From the NCBI GenBank assembly GCA_002221725.1, contig NJFT01000111.1:1-64000 (forward strand): a stretch of 64,000 bases of DNA, given 5' to 3'. The notes below the pieces were generated by a model, which saw only the letters and a program-made list of their open reading frames with translations, made no database searches and was not told the DNA's origin. Within the stretch, counting starts at the first letter, position 1, and the number at the start of each line of letters is the position of its first letter. Origin of the DNA: Scedosporium boydii (Eukaryota > Ascomycota > Sordariomycetes > Microascales > Microascaceae). This document shows positions 21,761 through 35,173 of the stretch, piece by piece. A program made the position numbers and the translations under genes.

Positions 21761-23163
21761 TTAATCCGAATCATCCATGCCATAAGGGTCATCATCGCTA
21801 TCATCGCCCTCCTCCTGAGCACCAAACGAATCCTCCTCCTCCTCGTCATCCGACACCACATACCTAGGCTTAGCCTTGGGCTTCGACGCCGCCGCACGCG
21901 CAGGACGGCCCCGTCTGGGCGCCGGCGCCGGCGAGCTATCGACCTTGGCGGCGGGCGCGTCGTCTATATCCTCGTCGTCGTCGTCGTCGAAGATCGTTGG
22001 CTTCTTGGTGGCCTTCTTGGCAGCGTAAGCCTTGGCCGCCGGCGAGAGCGTGGTTTGCTTCTTAGCGGCCGGCTTGGCTTTGGTAGTCTTTGCGTCGTCC
22101 TTCTTGTTCGTGGAACCGGCGGGACGACCACGCTTCTTCGGCGCGGCAGAAGCAGCCGCAGCGACGGCAACTGGCTTGGGAGCGGGAGCTGGCTTAGCCG
22201 CGGCAGCCTTTGCGGGTGGGAAGTCATCGTCGGACAAAAAGTCGTCAATGTCGTCACCCTTGATCGACTTTCGCGGCGATGACTTGGCGAGCATCTCGTA
22301 ATTGGTATCGTCAAAGTCGTCGAAATCAAACGTCTTCGACGGCTTCGACTTCATCTTGGGAAGCGCCGAACTTCCCTGGCTCTCGGGCCGCGACATGGTA
22401 AACAGGCTAAGCCTACCGTTGCCGGTGTCCCGGTTGGCTCCCTCGGGCTTTTTGATCCCCTTGACCATGGCGCTGAAATCGCCTAGCATCTTGTCGCCGT
22501 TCTCCTCGTCAGAGTCCGAGTCGACGATCCACGTCTTGGGCTTAGCTGCAGCTGCGCGCTTAGACCTTGATGGGGCGCTAGCTTCCGATGGCTCGACGGA
22601 CTCTGACTTCTTGACCGCTGCCGTACTTGACTTGCCTCTACTCAGCGCCGCAAAGTCATTGTCCGAGAAGCCGTCCGATTTATACGCGTCCGAGTCGTCT
22701 TCTTCCTTGGGCTTCACCGCAGGCTTGGCCGTGAACATCTCGGCAAACCGATGGGCAGACTTCTCTACTTTAGGCGCGGCGGCTGCGGCGGCAGCTTTCT
22801 TGGGTCGGCCCTTGGTCTTCTTTCCTGGATCATAATCGTCATCGTCCTTGACGGTAGCCTTGCGGTCACGCCCAGCACCAATCTTCTTCGAGGCACGACG
22901 ACCAAGCCTGTTGATTGACGTCTGGATCTCAGCGTCGAGACGGAGCTGGCGATCCCATTCCTCAACAAAGGCATCAAGATCGGCGCACCACAGGTCCTTC
23001 TCGCTAAGCGCAAGGAGATCGTCATGCTCTTGCTTCTTCTTCGCAATCTGCTCCTTGAGCTTCTCGAGGCGCTCGGTCGTGAAAGACCAGATGGGCATCT
23101 TTGAAGAAAGTCTGTGTTAGCAAAAGATTGCACTTCTCAAAAATGATCAACAGGAAAAAAGAG

Positions 23164-23207
<44 letters not shown>

Positions 23208-26200
23208 TGCAACGGGCCCCATTTCACTTACCGAGAGTAGGTAGTCATAGCCTCTCACGCCAGGATCTGTCTCCTTTTCTCCGCCGTCGACACCGCCCTC
23301 TTCCTCATCGTGACCAAGTTCCTCGTCCGTAGACTTCTTCTTGCCCTCAAGAGACTTAGGCGGGAACGCCTCATAGTCCGCTTCACGGAGCTCCTCAATA
23401 ATCCTGGCCTTCTTCTTTCGGTTCACGACGAGCTTCGTGTCCATGATCTCTTGGATGAAGCGGGCCTGGTTCTTGAGCTTGCGGTAGTCCGAGTGGTACA
23501 CACCAAGCCAGTGCTTCTTGCGCTCCGTGTACATTTGCATTCGGTAAACGTAAAACTCCTCCAAGATGTCCTCAACCTTTTCGTACCTGTGGATCTGGCC
23601 GTTGGCATTGAATGCGACGAGATTGGACGTGGCAATCTGCCTGGTGAGCTTGAAGCGCTCGCCAATGCCCTCCTTAAGGACCGCTTCCCGCACTCTGTCG
23701 TCAGACAACATGATTTCGAAATGCACGTTCTTGTGATCGTTGAATTCCTTGTAGTCCTTGATCCACGATGGGCCCTTTACACCGCTAATAACCTCTTCAA
23801 GACGAGCCTTGAAGTCGTCCGTCCAGGTGCGGATAGGCAACTCAGTGACGATGATCTCATTGGGTGTCTTATCGTTTTGATAGGCAATACCGTTGAACTT
23901 GTACCGATCCGGTCCGGCGGGCTCAATCGTTCCCTTCCAGCCCCGGAACCAAGGGTTCATGTGTTCGAAGGGCTTTTCCTCATCGTCGCCTTCCTCAAGC
24001 CTGCCCATGCGTCGCTTGAGATTTTTGACAATGTCCATGGGATGGTAGTTGGGGATTGAAGTGCTCCAACCAGTGCCGATACCATCAGCGCCGTTGACAA
24101 GAACCATTGGCACGACGGGGGCGTAGACTTTGGGCTCAATTCGCTTTCCGTCCTCGAATTGGTAGTCGAGGTTGGGCTCGTCAAGCGCGGAGAAGACCTT
24201 GCGGGCAAAAGGCGAGAGACGCGTGTAGATGTATCGAGCGCTGGCGGCATCTGAGCCACCTGCCAAACGAGAACCGAAATTTCCGCTGGGCTCGAGACAG
24301 TTGACGTTGTTCGAGCCCACAAAATTTTGGGCGAGACCGACGATGGTCTGTTGAAGAGATACGTCACCGTGGTGGTACGAGGTCAAGCTGGAGATGAAAC
24401 CCGCGAGATCGTTGACTTTCTGATCCTTGACAACATTTCGCTTGAAACAGCCGTAAATGACCTTTCGCTGACCCGGCTTCAAGCCGTCAATGACGGAGGG
24501 GATAGAGCGGATATTGTCAGCCATGCTGAACAGGATCAGCTCCTTGTTGATGAAGTCGGAATAGGAAATGGTCTTGGTCGACTGGTCGAGATAAGTGCCC
24601 GGCACAAAGTTACCCAGCCACTCCTTTCGAGCATCAGCCTTCTTCTTGGAAAAGGCGAGATCAAGCATGTTGGCTTCTTCGGGCTGCATGACCTCGAACT
24701 CCTTCAAGTGAGCATCGAGGTTGGTGAAGTAAACTTGGGCGTCCTCGTTCGAGGAAGTACCCAAACCCTTGAGGTACTTGTAGTCCCATCTGGAGAGCTC
24801 ATTACGGTGGGCTTCCTTCCAGGCCTCGTACTCGGGCTGAGTGAAGAAGGACTTGAGTTTCGTGGGTTTCTTCGGGTTGCTTCCTTGCCAGACCTTGACA
24901 ATTGGAGTAATAAACTCACGGAAGAACTCGGGAATCTTGAGCAGTGAGGGGTATTGAACCTGAAGGAAGTTGATGAGCAGACCCTTGATGTGACTACCGT
25001 CGTGATCCTGATCTGCCATGATCATAAGGTGACCATAACGGAGCCCCTTAGTGTCGGTGTAAACATGCTTGTGTTTCAAACCGAGGAACTGTTTGATGTT
25101 CTGAATCTCCTGGTTCTTGGTAATCTGGTCTATTGACGCATCTCGAACATTGAGCATCTTTCCTCGGAGCGGGAAGACACCGATACGGTCAGGATCGAGG
25201 ATTGCACGTCCTGCGATGGCCAAACTCTTGGCCGAGTCACCCTCAGTGAGGATCAAAGTGCACTGGTAACCGTTCTTGGTTCCCGCCAAGTTGGCATCGA
25301 CAAGCTTGGCGTTGTTGATACGGGACCGCTTGTTACCATCGCTCTTGGCCATCATCTTGTCCGCCTTCCTCTCGGCGAAGTCCATAATCTTTTGGATGGC
25401 GTCGGACTTGGTGACCTTCTTGAGGAAGTCCTCGGAGAGGGTGCACCTACTGCCGAACTGACTTACTTTCGTCGTCATCTGTTCCTTGGTCTGAGAGGTA
25501 AAGGCAGGATTGTCGATAAGACTGGTGATGAAAATGAAGAGGTGATTTCGGATATGGTTTTGCTTCAGACCATGGCCCTTCGACTTCTTGTTCAAATGGG
25601 TGAGCAAGTAACCAGTGATCTGGTCCGTAATATAGTTGACGTGAGTTCCCCCCGAGGTCGTGGCGATGTTGTTGACGAAGGAGATCTGCTGGAAGGACCC
25701 GTCTGACACGGCAAATCCGACCTCCCAGCGGCCATTCGACGCGGTATCGGTGATGACGGTTGTCTTGACCTCACCACCCTCCTCAGCGACACGCTCACGG
25801 CTGATGGCTCGCGCGTACAGCTCACAGTAGGCCTTGAATCCCCTCAACTTGATTACCTCACCATTGAGGGAAACCTTGACACCCTTTAGAGTACCGGCCA
25901 TGTCGTAAACGCGACGATAGATGAGGGCCTCGAGATCGTCATCAATACCTGTATCCATCCCAAAGCGAGCAAAGTCGGGGCTGAAAGTAATTCGGACGAA
26001 GTTGGCTGTTTTGCTCGAGGTAATCTTCGGCTTCGAGAACTTGCTCATGTTGTCGGTCCAGGTTTCCTTATATCTTTTTCCGTTATCACTATCCTGAATT
26101 TCGACGCTGAATTGGTTGCTGAAGATGTTACAGAGCTTGGCACCATAACCGTTTCGTCCACCAACCGTCTTCTTCTCCATGTCATCGTAGTTGGAACCGG

Positions 26201-27076
26201 TCAGGAGCTCGCCGAAAATCATGTGGGGAATGTACATCTTCTCTTTCTATTTGAAATTGTTAGCAAAAGAGGACTTGGCAAATAGTCCACGGATGGATCT
26301 AGGCCGGCGACATACCTCGTGCATCTCAACAGGAATGCCCTTTCCGTTATTCTCCACGCTAATCTCTCCAGTAGAACGGTCGACCGTGACCTTGAGGTAT
26401 GTCATTGGCGCAATTCCAGGCCCGTCTCTCTGCTTATTGTCGGCGGCGTTGACGAGAACTTCGTCGAAAATCTTGTACAGACCAGGGACATAGTTGATCT
26501 TACGCAGCTCCATTTCTTTGGTCTCCTTGTTGAAGACCCATATTTGAGACTCGGTCATCTCGACCGAACCAATATATGTGTCGGGACGCTTGATGATGTG
26601 TTCGAGCTGCGTCAACTTTTGATATGTCTCGGTCGCCGTCTTCTTAGATCCCGCCTTCGGGGGGGGCGCCACAGGCGAGTCGAGCTGCATGCTGTCATTT
26701 TCAATCTCATTCAGGGGCTTGCCGCCGCCCACCTTCTTAGACGCCGGCGCGGACTTTTTCTGCTTCTTCGTGCTGGGCGGGGTGTGCGACAGGCCCGAGA
26801 TGTTGTCGTCTGAATCGTCATCGTCGGCGATGGCTTTTGGCCGCTTCTTGCCGGTGAGGGTGGTCTGTGTTAGTTTCTTGGCGGCAGGTTTGGTCGCCTT
26901 TGCCTTCGAAGCCTTTGGAGCAGCCTTTGCCTTGGGTTTCTGCAAGTACCAAGTCAGCGTTGTCTCAAACGCCGTGCGCATGCCGTCGCTCTCTCACTTA
27001 CCACTACCTCTGGAGTGTAGGCATCAGACTCATCATCAAGGCTGACGACCGAGTCATCGAAGGCGTCGAGATTCAT
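21761..27076 (-). CDS. top2: DNA topoisomerase II (type IIA)
   Basis: ATP-driven nuclear enzyme that passes one duplex through a double-strand break in another; essential for decatenating chromosomes. Exons on the minus strand: 27076-27002, 26939-26316, 26246-23232, 23098-21761 (1683 aa). Domains in order: Lys/Ala-rich N-terminus; GHKL ATPase with EVLVNAADNK, ENNGKGIPVEM and GGRNGYGAK (about 262-270); QTK loop near 485. TOPRIM follows with EGDSA (about 568-572) and DQDHDGSH (Asp about 645-649). The winged-helix region has AGGSDAASARYIY, whose Arg-Tyr at about 904-905 matches the catalytic pair of the yeast enzyme. Then come the coiled-coil gate and a disordered C-terminal domain of about 350 residues with acidic and basic blocks. 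The third intron (23231-23099) contains a T40 run on the coding strand. Length is normal for fungi. The 25-residue first exon is assigned from frame, an acidic start and splice sites. Confidence 0.97.
23164..23203. repeat. Uninterrupted 40-nt A/T homopolymer inside topoisomerase II intron 3
   Basis: Forty consecutive A on the plus strand, so T40 in the transcript sense, lie within a 133-nt intron between the GTAAGT donor (23231) and the AAAG acceptor (23099). The run replaces most of the usual branch-point to acceptor polypyrimidine interval. Its length may be affected by sequencing or replication slippage. Confidence 0.8.
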
Positions 27077-30000
27077 GATTCTCGCAGGATTGCCCTGTGG
27101 CACACAGGAATGCAATGGTCTGCTTGGTCGAGTTTCTGAGATTGGATTTTAGAGTTGGGGGTTGCCAGGGAAGAGAAGTGAGCGCAAGAAAAAAAAGTTT
27201 TCTTCAGGTAGAAAACATAAATGAGCGGTGGCAATTGGGGTTTCCCAAAGGAAGGGACGAAGGGGATATGGTTGGAGCCCAGCTCGCCTTCAAGATGTAG
27301 TGCAATTGCCCTGATGAAGAATCGTTGGGCGATGTCGATTGTTTGTTGTCGTGATGGCTGATTGGAGCCGCGTAAACAAACGGAGGGGCGCGTTGAAGTC
27401 TCCTCAGCAGCGATGAGGCTTCGCGATTACGTAAACCGTGTTATAGAAAATTGTGAAGTAAACTAATACCTTTGTACCTTTGTACTGAGCACTGTCAAAT
27501 TGTTGTTACCATGCAACTGCGACCCAATCAAAACAAGCCTTGCCTTGCTCCTTCCTAGCAACCAAAGTAGGCTAGACCAAGAACGGAAAGAGTTTGGTAC
27601 CAGTTGTTACCAGATGGCAAAAGGTGGTAGGATCCCTGCCTTTCTCGACATCGTCCCATCATCTTCATCAAATTCCGATCCCAAGATCACAATCACCTAG
27701 GCCCGGATTAATTATCTTAATTTTATGGTACCTGGCCACCTTCATACTTTATGAGTTGCCCTGATAGTCTGCTCAATATTCCCGAAATGGTGCTGCCGAT
27801 CCAAAGTCGAAAGCTAACTTCAAAGTCGGCTTGTGCCCATCGAATGGCCCTGGGCTGGCCCGACATCTCTGACGGGATCCAATCCCGCAGCCAAGGCCGT
27901 ATGAGACATGATTCACCTAATAAAGAGCCTTGGAAATTGCCTATTACGACAACCTTCCACTCTCGAAATACGAGAATGGGTGAGTGACGTCGCGAAGTAA
28001 ATGTCCTAACACATCGATGGACAGGCTATCTCCGGTACTGAAGGTGGTTGGTTATTGGACCGCGAGAGCCTGGATGCTCGCCTCAACAGCAGAGCAAAAA
28101 CCTGGCGCTTCTTACTCCCCATATTTATTATGAGGTGGCTGGAAGTCTACCTCATTGGCACCCCCTCCAGCCCCCCGGGCCCCGACTGTAGCACGCGACG
28201 AGGACCTTGCCGTGACACTCGTCTCCGCGTCGTGCGACATGGGAAGAAAGGGCGGCCGAACCTGTGCCATTAGTTCTGGGATATTAAGGTTAGTATCCCC
28301 TTTGTCCATACGCCATGTAACGGTGCCGTCGAACCTCCTTCTGCACGTGGTTCGATCAACTCTGCCTGCGAAGTAGTGCACCGACCACAAGCCAGATCCC
28401 CTGTCGAGACCAGTCATCCCGGTAGCTCAACCTGTATGCTGAGAACTAAGGCAAGAGTCAAGATCTGGGTTTCGATGTTCTGGTTCGGTCATTTCTTCGA
28501 CAGCCTGCTGCACATTCGCTGTTATATACGGATTGCACAGCCTCAACGGTGTCATATCTCACTATTTCAAGGGATGGATGCTGGAATTCCTCAGCCGACA
28601 CCACTGAATCAGCCGCGCTATATGGAACCACCAAGTCCTATCCCCTCAAGAGTCCCTAGCCGCTTGCGGAATGTTGTACAACTCTCACGCCTCTGCGTCT
28701 GGGGCCAATACCGAGACCGCGACGCGAGAGGTATTGTCATGGTCCTTGGAAGGACAATATCCCGGAGTCGATGCACACAACCGTCCTCACTTGTTTCCGA
28801 TTACACCACACCTTGGACGTGCTAGATATCCTCCTTCTGCCGGCACCTGCTGTGCCACTGCGACCATTGTACTCTCATCTGAAACCCATTTTCCTCATCA
28901 GGAATGTACCTTGTCGGCCAGGTTGATCCGCGACTCTTCTGAATCAGGCAATCCTCTTTGTATGTTTGAGAGGTGAAGTCTTCTATTCAGATCTGATGCA
29001 CAGGGAGACAAGAAATCTTCCATCTGACGATGTGAATTTGTCTTATGACGTCTTCTCTCTGGAGGCTCGGATAGCAAATGGAAAAGGCGATTTCCTTGAA
29101 TTGGGATTTCCGCTGTTTGCCTGCCACGGTGCCCCGTTCCCGGTGCGTCCAGGTTTCCTAAGAGGGCGCTTTCGGCGCTGCAGAACAGAAGGAGCGGAAG
29201 AATGGCAAGTCGTGTTTCGATGCGGACCTGGGGCTAGTTTCTGCTTCGTTGCCGCCAGGCGGTCCTAGGTCGCAAGATGCTCATGCCAACCTCCTCGTCT
29301 GGTTCGATAACGAAGGACTCCAGAAGGAGAACGGAAAATAGCTGTGTCTAATTTAGTTTACCCCCGGGGGGGGATTGGAGTCTACCTAGTTTTCGCGGGA
29401 GGCTGCATGTGGTGAAATACTTACCCGTGAGTGACAGCATGGGCTATGCTAAGAACTAGAGACTCGAGGAGCATGGATCGCCTTTGCTTTGGTGTTCGCG
29501 TTTGGTTGGATTAGACAATCATGTCGTGCTGCAATGCTCGAGCTCGGCAGCCGGTGAATTCCTTTCGGTGGAGGGGGGAAAAGAGCTGGACTGTTGGACC
29601 AATGGGGTAGACTCCAGTGACCCCATCAGGAAGTACATTCCTCAAGCTTCCTCGCCCTCCCTGCCCCCACTGCTTCTGCTGCCCAGGTTTTCACTTCAGT
29701 GGAATGACAGTCGTCGTACCATCCCCTCGCGGCTTTCGAAAGGGCTAGCGGCAGGCCGAAACATGAACAGACTGGAGGTACATTCAACCATATGGTCTAG
29801 TACATGTGGCCGGAGGCGCCGGGGATAGGTGAGTGGGAACCTGCATCTCTCTGGGGATGGTGGCCGGAGAATGCAGAAGAGGTGGCGAAATATCAGGCCA
29901 GCCTATTGGCCCGGCCATGTTGAAGCCAATACCCAATACTGCCCATGCCTCCCCCCCCCCCAAATGGACCCCCATGGCCCCCCTCCTTCGGACAATTATT

Positions 30001-33000
30001 TTCCTTGGCCTTGTACGTCAGGTAAGGCTCGTGGAGTAACAAGGGCTTGGTGATGTGACCGAGCTCCCACCTCCACATTGACCCTGAGGTGAGCCAATAT
30101 GGCACTTGGACGATCGATTGGCGAGAACTTCTCAAAGAAGCCTTCGAATCTCGCACGAGAGTGCTGAGTTGACAGCGGCTATATGCAGAGGTATTCCCGC
30201 GAAGGTGAGTCGCACATAGGCGGGCCCTCTCCCCCGTCTGACAAGAAAAAAAATAACTACAATAAGCTAGAGTGCATGGCCACTCGCAGCAGCCATCTCG
30301 TGTCGTGTCAGGGTTTCTCTGCTTGACGGAGTTGCTCTCGATCCACCAACTTGCTTCGAGGGAGAGCGGTCCCCGGCAGCTTTTGGCCGCTCTCACGCCT
30401 CGCCCAAGGTCCGACTGCTTCAGGTCTGGTCGGTCGTTGCTAGACCTGCCAAGGTCTCTTTTTGTTCACCTTTTTTTAATGAGCTGCCGCAACCTCATAT
30501 CTTCGGGACATGGATACGCTTCCTGCAAACGAAAGCCACGCTCATTTCTTTTTCCTGTCCAGCTCATCCAGTACCACAACTGAAGAGGGGACCCGCCATT
30601 GCGTATGTCGAGTCAATTAAAAAAAAAGCACTTTGCCGGCATCGCCACCGTTGCCTCTTCTTTTTTTCTGCCCTTTGTTCAACCCTTCTCAGGCTGGCGT
30701 GCTCAAGGGGGGCCAAGGCAGATTGACGGCACCGCTTCTGCAGCTATCCGTCCATCTTTCTTCACTCTTCATGACTGGAACACACCATCCACACGCCCCC
30801 TCCATCTTCGGCGCCTTCCCTTAGCTTCCCAGCTTGCTTTGCCCTCCCCTCGCTGATTTTTCTCTCCCCCAAGTACTTTTCCAAACATGCATCGTCCCTG
30901 TTTGGTCTTTCCGTTGGCTGTATTATTTGTGCTTGTCCAAACTCTGATTATCAGCGTCTCTTCCCACTTCCTCTCCCCATACCCCGTGCGCCCCTAGACA
31001 CCGGGATGTGCCACACACAGACATTGTGCACGCTAGGCTCTCATCATCCCATCCTCCTGTAGGGAGAGAGCTCCATAACACTTCATAATTGCCTGACGAT
31101 TGCTCTAAAACTGAACTGAGCCTTGACAAGAAGGCCAAACTTGCCTGCTGCGAAGCTATTCCGTCTGAAGCACTGTTGGCCAATGCTTCGACACACACAC
31201 CGCCGGTGGAATCTACTGAAACCGCGCTAACCTTTGATTTTTTGGCCTTGACATCTTCCTCGTACGGTTCTTTACTTTTTCTTGTTTTCCCCGTCTTAGA
31301 ACAGGCCTCTCTATCTTTCTACATATCTTACTTAGTTTGGGGAGTTTGATTGGGTTCTCGGGGCTCTCTGGACGAGGGTGTAGCGGGAATAAGAGAAAAG
31401 GAGGAGGGGGGGAGAGAGGCCCCGTATTCATTGGCGCCTTGATGTTTCTTTCTTCCGACGACGGCGTCTAGGTTTCCCCGCCGCGATCTCTTGGAGACAC
31501 GACTGCAAGAAGCAGGAAGCAGCAGTAGCAGCAGCAGCATGCGGGACTCTCAAGTCTTTGTTTGACGAAATCCTATCTCTAACGCCAATACGATACATCG
31601 CTGAGACCGAGAGACCTTTACCCCAGGGAAGCCCCGGTACTACCGTCGAGGGACCCTTTCCCGGAGACCATCGCCACACACGACACACCCCAATACGGTC
31701 CACAATACACCCCAAATACACCCCCATGGGATACATGCACCCACTTCGGGTTTCTCATATTGGGATACTCCATACACTTTATGAATGAGGGCTAAAATTG
31801 AGCTTACTTTGTACTTTGCTTCCTTCCCAATCGGTTCATGACCCTTGCCCACCACTGCTCATGCAGTTACTCTGATCTAGCCGCCTTTGCACTTGTCCTT
31901 CCTTTTCCCAGTATCCCACTCTATCCAAGGTGCCGACACTTTGCCTTTGCTTGTGCGTACATGCTATTGCAAGTACGAATGCGTATGTACGTGTGTGCGT
32001 GTCGTGTCTGTATCGTTTCCACACTCCGTATATCCCTGTCCTTTCTTCCCATCCTGCGTCTTTGGCTTCTTTGGGCCACCTTCGGCCATCTATCATTTAG
32101 TGGCTTGCACCTCGGTAGCCGACCTGAAGAAGCGGTGGAGAGTCTACAAACGGACTCCAGCGTTCTCACAGGCTCGATTCCAAAGCCTCTTACAGACATC
32201 TTTGAGGAACAAAGGAAAAGAAAGAAAAAGAGAAACCTACACCGAGAGTCCCCTTCTGCTTCCATCGACACAATTTATGCGAACTGGCGTTCCTTTGAGA
32301 GACATCAGCTGCTTCTTGTTCGCTTCTTCTAGAAGGTCTTGTCTATAAAGGAAAAGAAGAACGACGAACCCGCTTCCCTCTTTTCGTTGATCCTACCAAA
32401 CTACAGGACTGGTTTCTGTACCTCAAGGCAAGAACAGAAAAGGGGGGAAGATAGAACCAAGCCTTTTTTTTTTCTAGACCACTTCGTTACATATCCCCTT
32501 TTTTCGGATTTCCCAACTTCCCTTTTCGATCGAGAGGAAACCCTCTCTTCTTCTCGTGGACCCGGGCCGAAACGTGTCAGGGAAATCAACTTTCTCTCTC
32601 TCAGTCCAGAAGAAGTAAAAAAAAAAAAAAAAAAGAACACCCTCCTCTCCAGAGAGAGAGCTGAGGACGTCTCTTCCGACAGATACAGGCACACGCATGC
32701 CTAAGGTATACATGCCACGGACAGAAATATCCGCATCCAAGGCCAGGAGACTTGTTTGCTTGTCCTCTCTCTCTCAAGCACGAGATGAAAGGGAAAAAGG
32801 AGACTTGAACCAGACGTAACATCGACCCAGCTTTGCCCCGTTGAGGCATCCTTTCATACACGCCCCCTTCTCGTCTTCTCGTCCTTGGTCTATTAAGTCT
32901 TGGATCCTTCCCATTAGTGAAAACCCACCATCACATACTTTCTTCTTGTTCTTGTCAACCTCCCTTGTACGCAGCCGGCCACTACGAATCCGGCGATTCT

Positions 33001-33319
33001 TTCTCTGAACAACAAGACCCTGAGGCACCGACCATCCACTCTACCATCATCAGCAACTTCCTCCAGACCGGATGCGAGGCTCTCCACTGCTTATATCTAA
33101 CCTACCTCTCGGAAATCTAACGAGTGTCGTCTCTGTTCCAACCCCCGTCGTCATTTGTGTCCCACAACAGAGCGCCACATCGGTCCAAGTGCCCTGCACA
33201 GAGCATCTTCGCCGTACCCCAGAGGACACAAATTGGTTCCGATCTAACGGGGGACGACCATCGCTGGGCAGATACGTCCCGTTCAACCACCCTCCGATAC
33301 CACGCCCAGACCCCGAACT
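27077..33319. other. 6.2 kb gene-poor region upstream of topoisomerase II and of the APSES regulator
   Basis: A divergent interval with no gene I can support. Between about 28.3 and 29.3 kb overlapping plus-strand frames occur (28376-28825; 28608-28976, open without an upstream ATG; 28966-29268). They give proline- and arginine-containing peptides that match no family and cannot be joined by obvious splice signals; they could be a decayed gene. From about 30.6 kb the sequence becomes strongly C/T-rich, with many TTCTT tracts continuing to 33.3 kb. This suggests a very long promoter and leader for the regulator gene. Confidence 0.45.
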
Positions 33320-33563
33320 ATGCTGTCATTATCGTCTCTCCTTAACCCAGCGCCTCCTGGGCCGCCAGATCCCCGAGTCCACGCGAGTCCGACGCTTTCC
33401 TCGCCAGCGACGTCCTACTCGGACACGGAGATGCTACCATCGTTTGACAGGCCCATATTCTCGAGGATCAAGATGCGAGGCTCGGGGAGCTTTACGAAGT
33501 CTGCGCGACCGAGGGGCACGATCAAGTTTCATCCGTTCGAGGATGTGGATGAGACGGCGCTGA
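33072..33563 (+). other. Upstream reading frame overlapping the APSES gene start
   Basis: An ATG at 33072 opens a 163-codon frame that runs past the main start codon at 33320 and stops at 33563 in another frame. If the transcript begins upstream of 33072, this overlapping frame would reduce initiation at 33320, a typical uORF arrangement. The peptide is Arg/Pro-rich and has no recognisable family. It may equally lie in an unannotated leader intron or upstream of the transcription start. Confidence 0.3.
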
Positions 33564-35173
33564 GGGAGATTATAAGGTTCCAAGTCACGCCGTTTGGTCG
33601 AATTAGGGAGCGCTGCGCTCATATTCCTTACAATAGCGGCAAGAAGGACTTTTACGAGAAGACTGGACGGGAAAGTTTTGAAGGTGGGTTTCTATCTGCT
33701 CGGAGAGGGCTGGAGAGGAGATGTGCCGAGAGAACAACCGCAAAGGACGCATAGAGAGTATCGTGGGCTAACTTTTCGGATTGTGACAGTGTTCAAATAC
33801 GATTTCAGGGTACCCGGAGATGAGATGGAGTATACGGTCATGTGGGATTACAACGTCGGACTTGTTCGAATGACGCCGTTCTTCAAGTGCTGTCAGTATG
33901 GCAAGGTAGGACCCGACTTTTTGATACCCATGAATCTACTGAAGAGACGCGAGGCTAATCTCGGCAATAGACTATGCCAGCAAAGATGCTTAGTCTCAAT
34001 CCCGGCCTCAAGGATATAACGCATAGCATTACTGGTGGCGCAATATCCGCGCAAGGTATGGTCCTTCCCAGACGGTCTATTCGTGTTTTGGGAGTCTAGG
34101 AGGGCGGTTTATTGACGGACCGTTCTCTCTCTCTAGGTTATTGGATGCCATATCACTGTGCTAGGGCAGTGTGTGCTACATTCTGCTACAAGATCGCGGG
34201 AGCTCTGATTCCGATATTCGGACCAATGTTCCCAGCCATGTGTGTCCGGCCAGACTCGCCAGAGTACGGTCGCATGACGATAAACTCGCGCATCATCGCA
34301 GAGGCCGCGCGAGAAGCGGAGTTGAACCGACGCCACTACCTCAGCATGCACAGCCCAAGGGGAACACCACCGGGATCCAACAGTCCACAAAGCGCACGCA
34401 CGCCTGCCCGGAGCACGCCAGAGGGCGATTTATACGGAAGCAGCCATCATCAACGGCAGCCGTACAATCGTTTACGGCTCAAACCGAGGGCTCTCTGCGA
34501 TAGCCCGTACAACACCGATCCCGAGGAGGGATATCACCGATCTGTGCCTGACTCTGCCAGTAGTTCTTCGAGCTCTACGACGTCGAGTGCCTACTTCTAT
34601 ACACCTACGGGACCCGCCGCCATGCAAACTCGTTCGTCGGGTTGGACACCCGCCAATCGCCCGCCGCCTCAAGTACCTACGCCGTATCATCGAGAAGACC
34701 AATACTCGCCGAGCAACCCATGGCTAAGTGCAGTCCCGCGGTTTGCGCCTCCGAATCCGGCGCAACAAGCACCCGCACACCTTCGGCCATGGCTAAGTGA
34801 AGGCAGCGGCGCAGGCGGTGACAGCAGCAGCGCCAGCAGCAGTGCCAGCAATAGCAGCAACAGCAGCTCGATTGGAAAGAGACCCATGGAGTTAGAAGCG
34901 AACAGCAACGGTTATGACGCAGGCGGTGAAAGCCTAGCGAAGAGCCCTGCGCTAGTCCGAGGTCTTCGAGGCGGAGCACCGGTGAAAGTGGGAGCAGGAA
35001 CACAGGTATTAGGTGCAGCAGGCCCCCGAGGCCTTGTGAGACGCCCTGCGGACGGGGTGGAGAAAAATGCTGCACTACTCCTCATGAACCTCAGCGTTAG
35101 GGATGGGGGTGTCGTGGAGAGGGCGGTGGAGGAGCTGCATCGGGCGAAGAGGCGGCGGGCGAGCTCCATGTGA
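33320..35173 (+). CDS. APSES/KilA-N-type DNA-binding transcription regulator, Xbp1-like
   Basis: Fungal-specific nuclear regulator. APSES proteins bind DNA through a winged-helix fold; yeast Xbp1, the closest type, is a stress- and quiescence-induced repressor. Exons 33320-33683, 33790-33905, 33971-34055, 34137-35173 give 533 aa; all four pieces keep frame across GT..AG junctions. The N-terminus starts MLSLSSLLNPAPPGPP. The DNA-binding region, about residues 75-215, includes RGTIKFHPFE, VMWDYNVGLVRMTPFFKCC, GLKDITHSITGGAISAQGYW and MPYHCARAVCATFCY. The remainder is low-complexity Ser/Pro/Gly, with a Ser/Asn-rich run near 410-440 and a basic end (AKRRRASSM). No ankyrin repeats follow, which argues against the Mbp1/Swi4 class. 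Orthology to Xbp1 is inferred from domain type and lack of ankyrins. Upstream lies an unusually long C/T-rich, gene-free interval. Confidence 0.82.
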
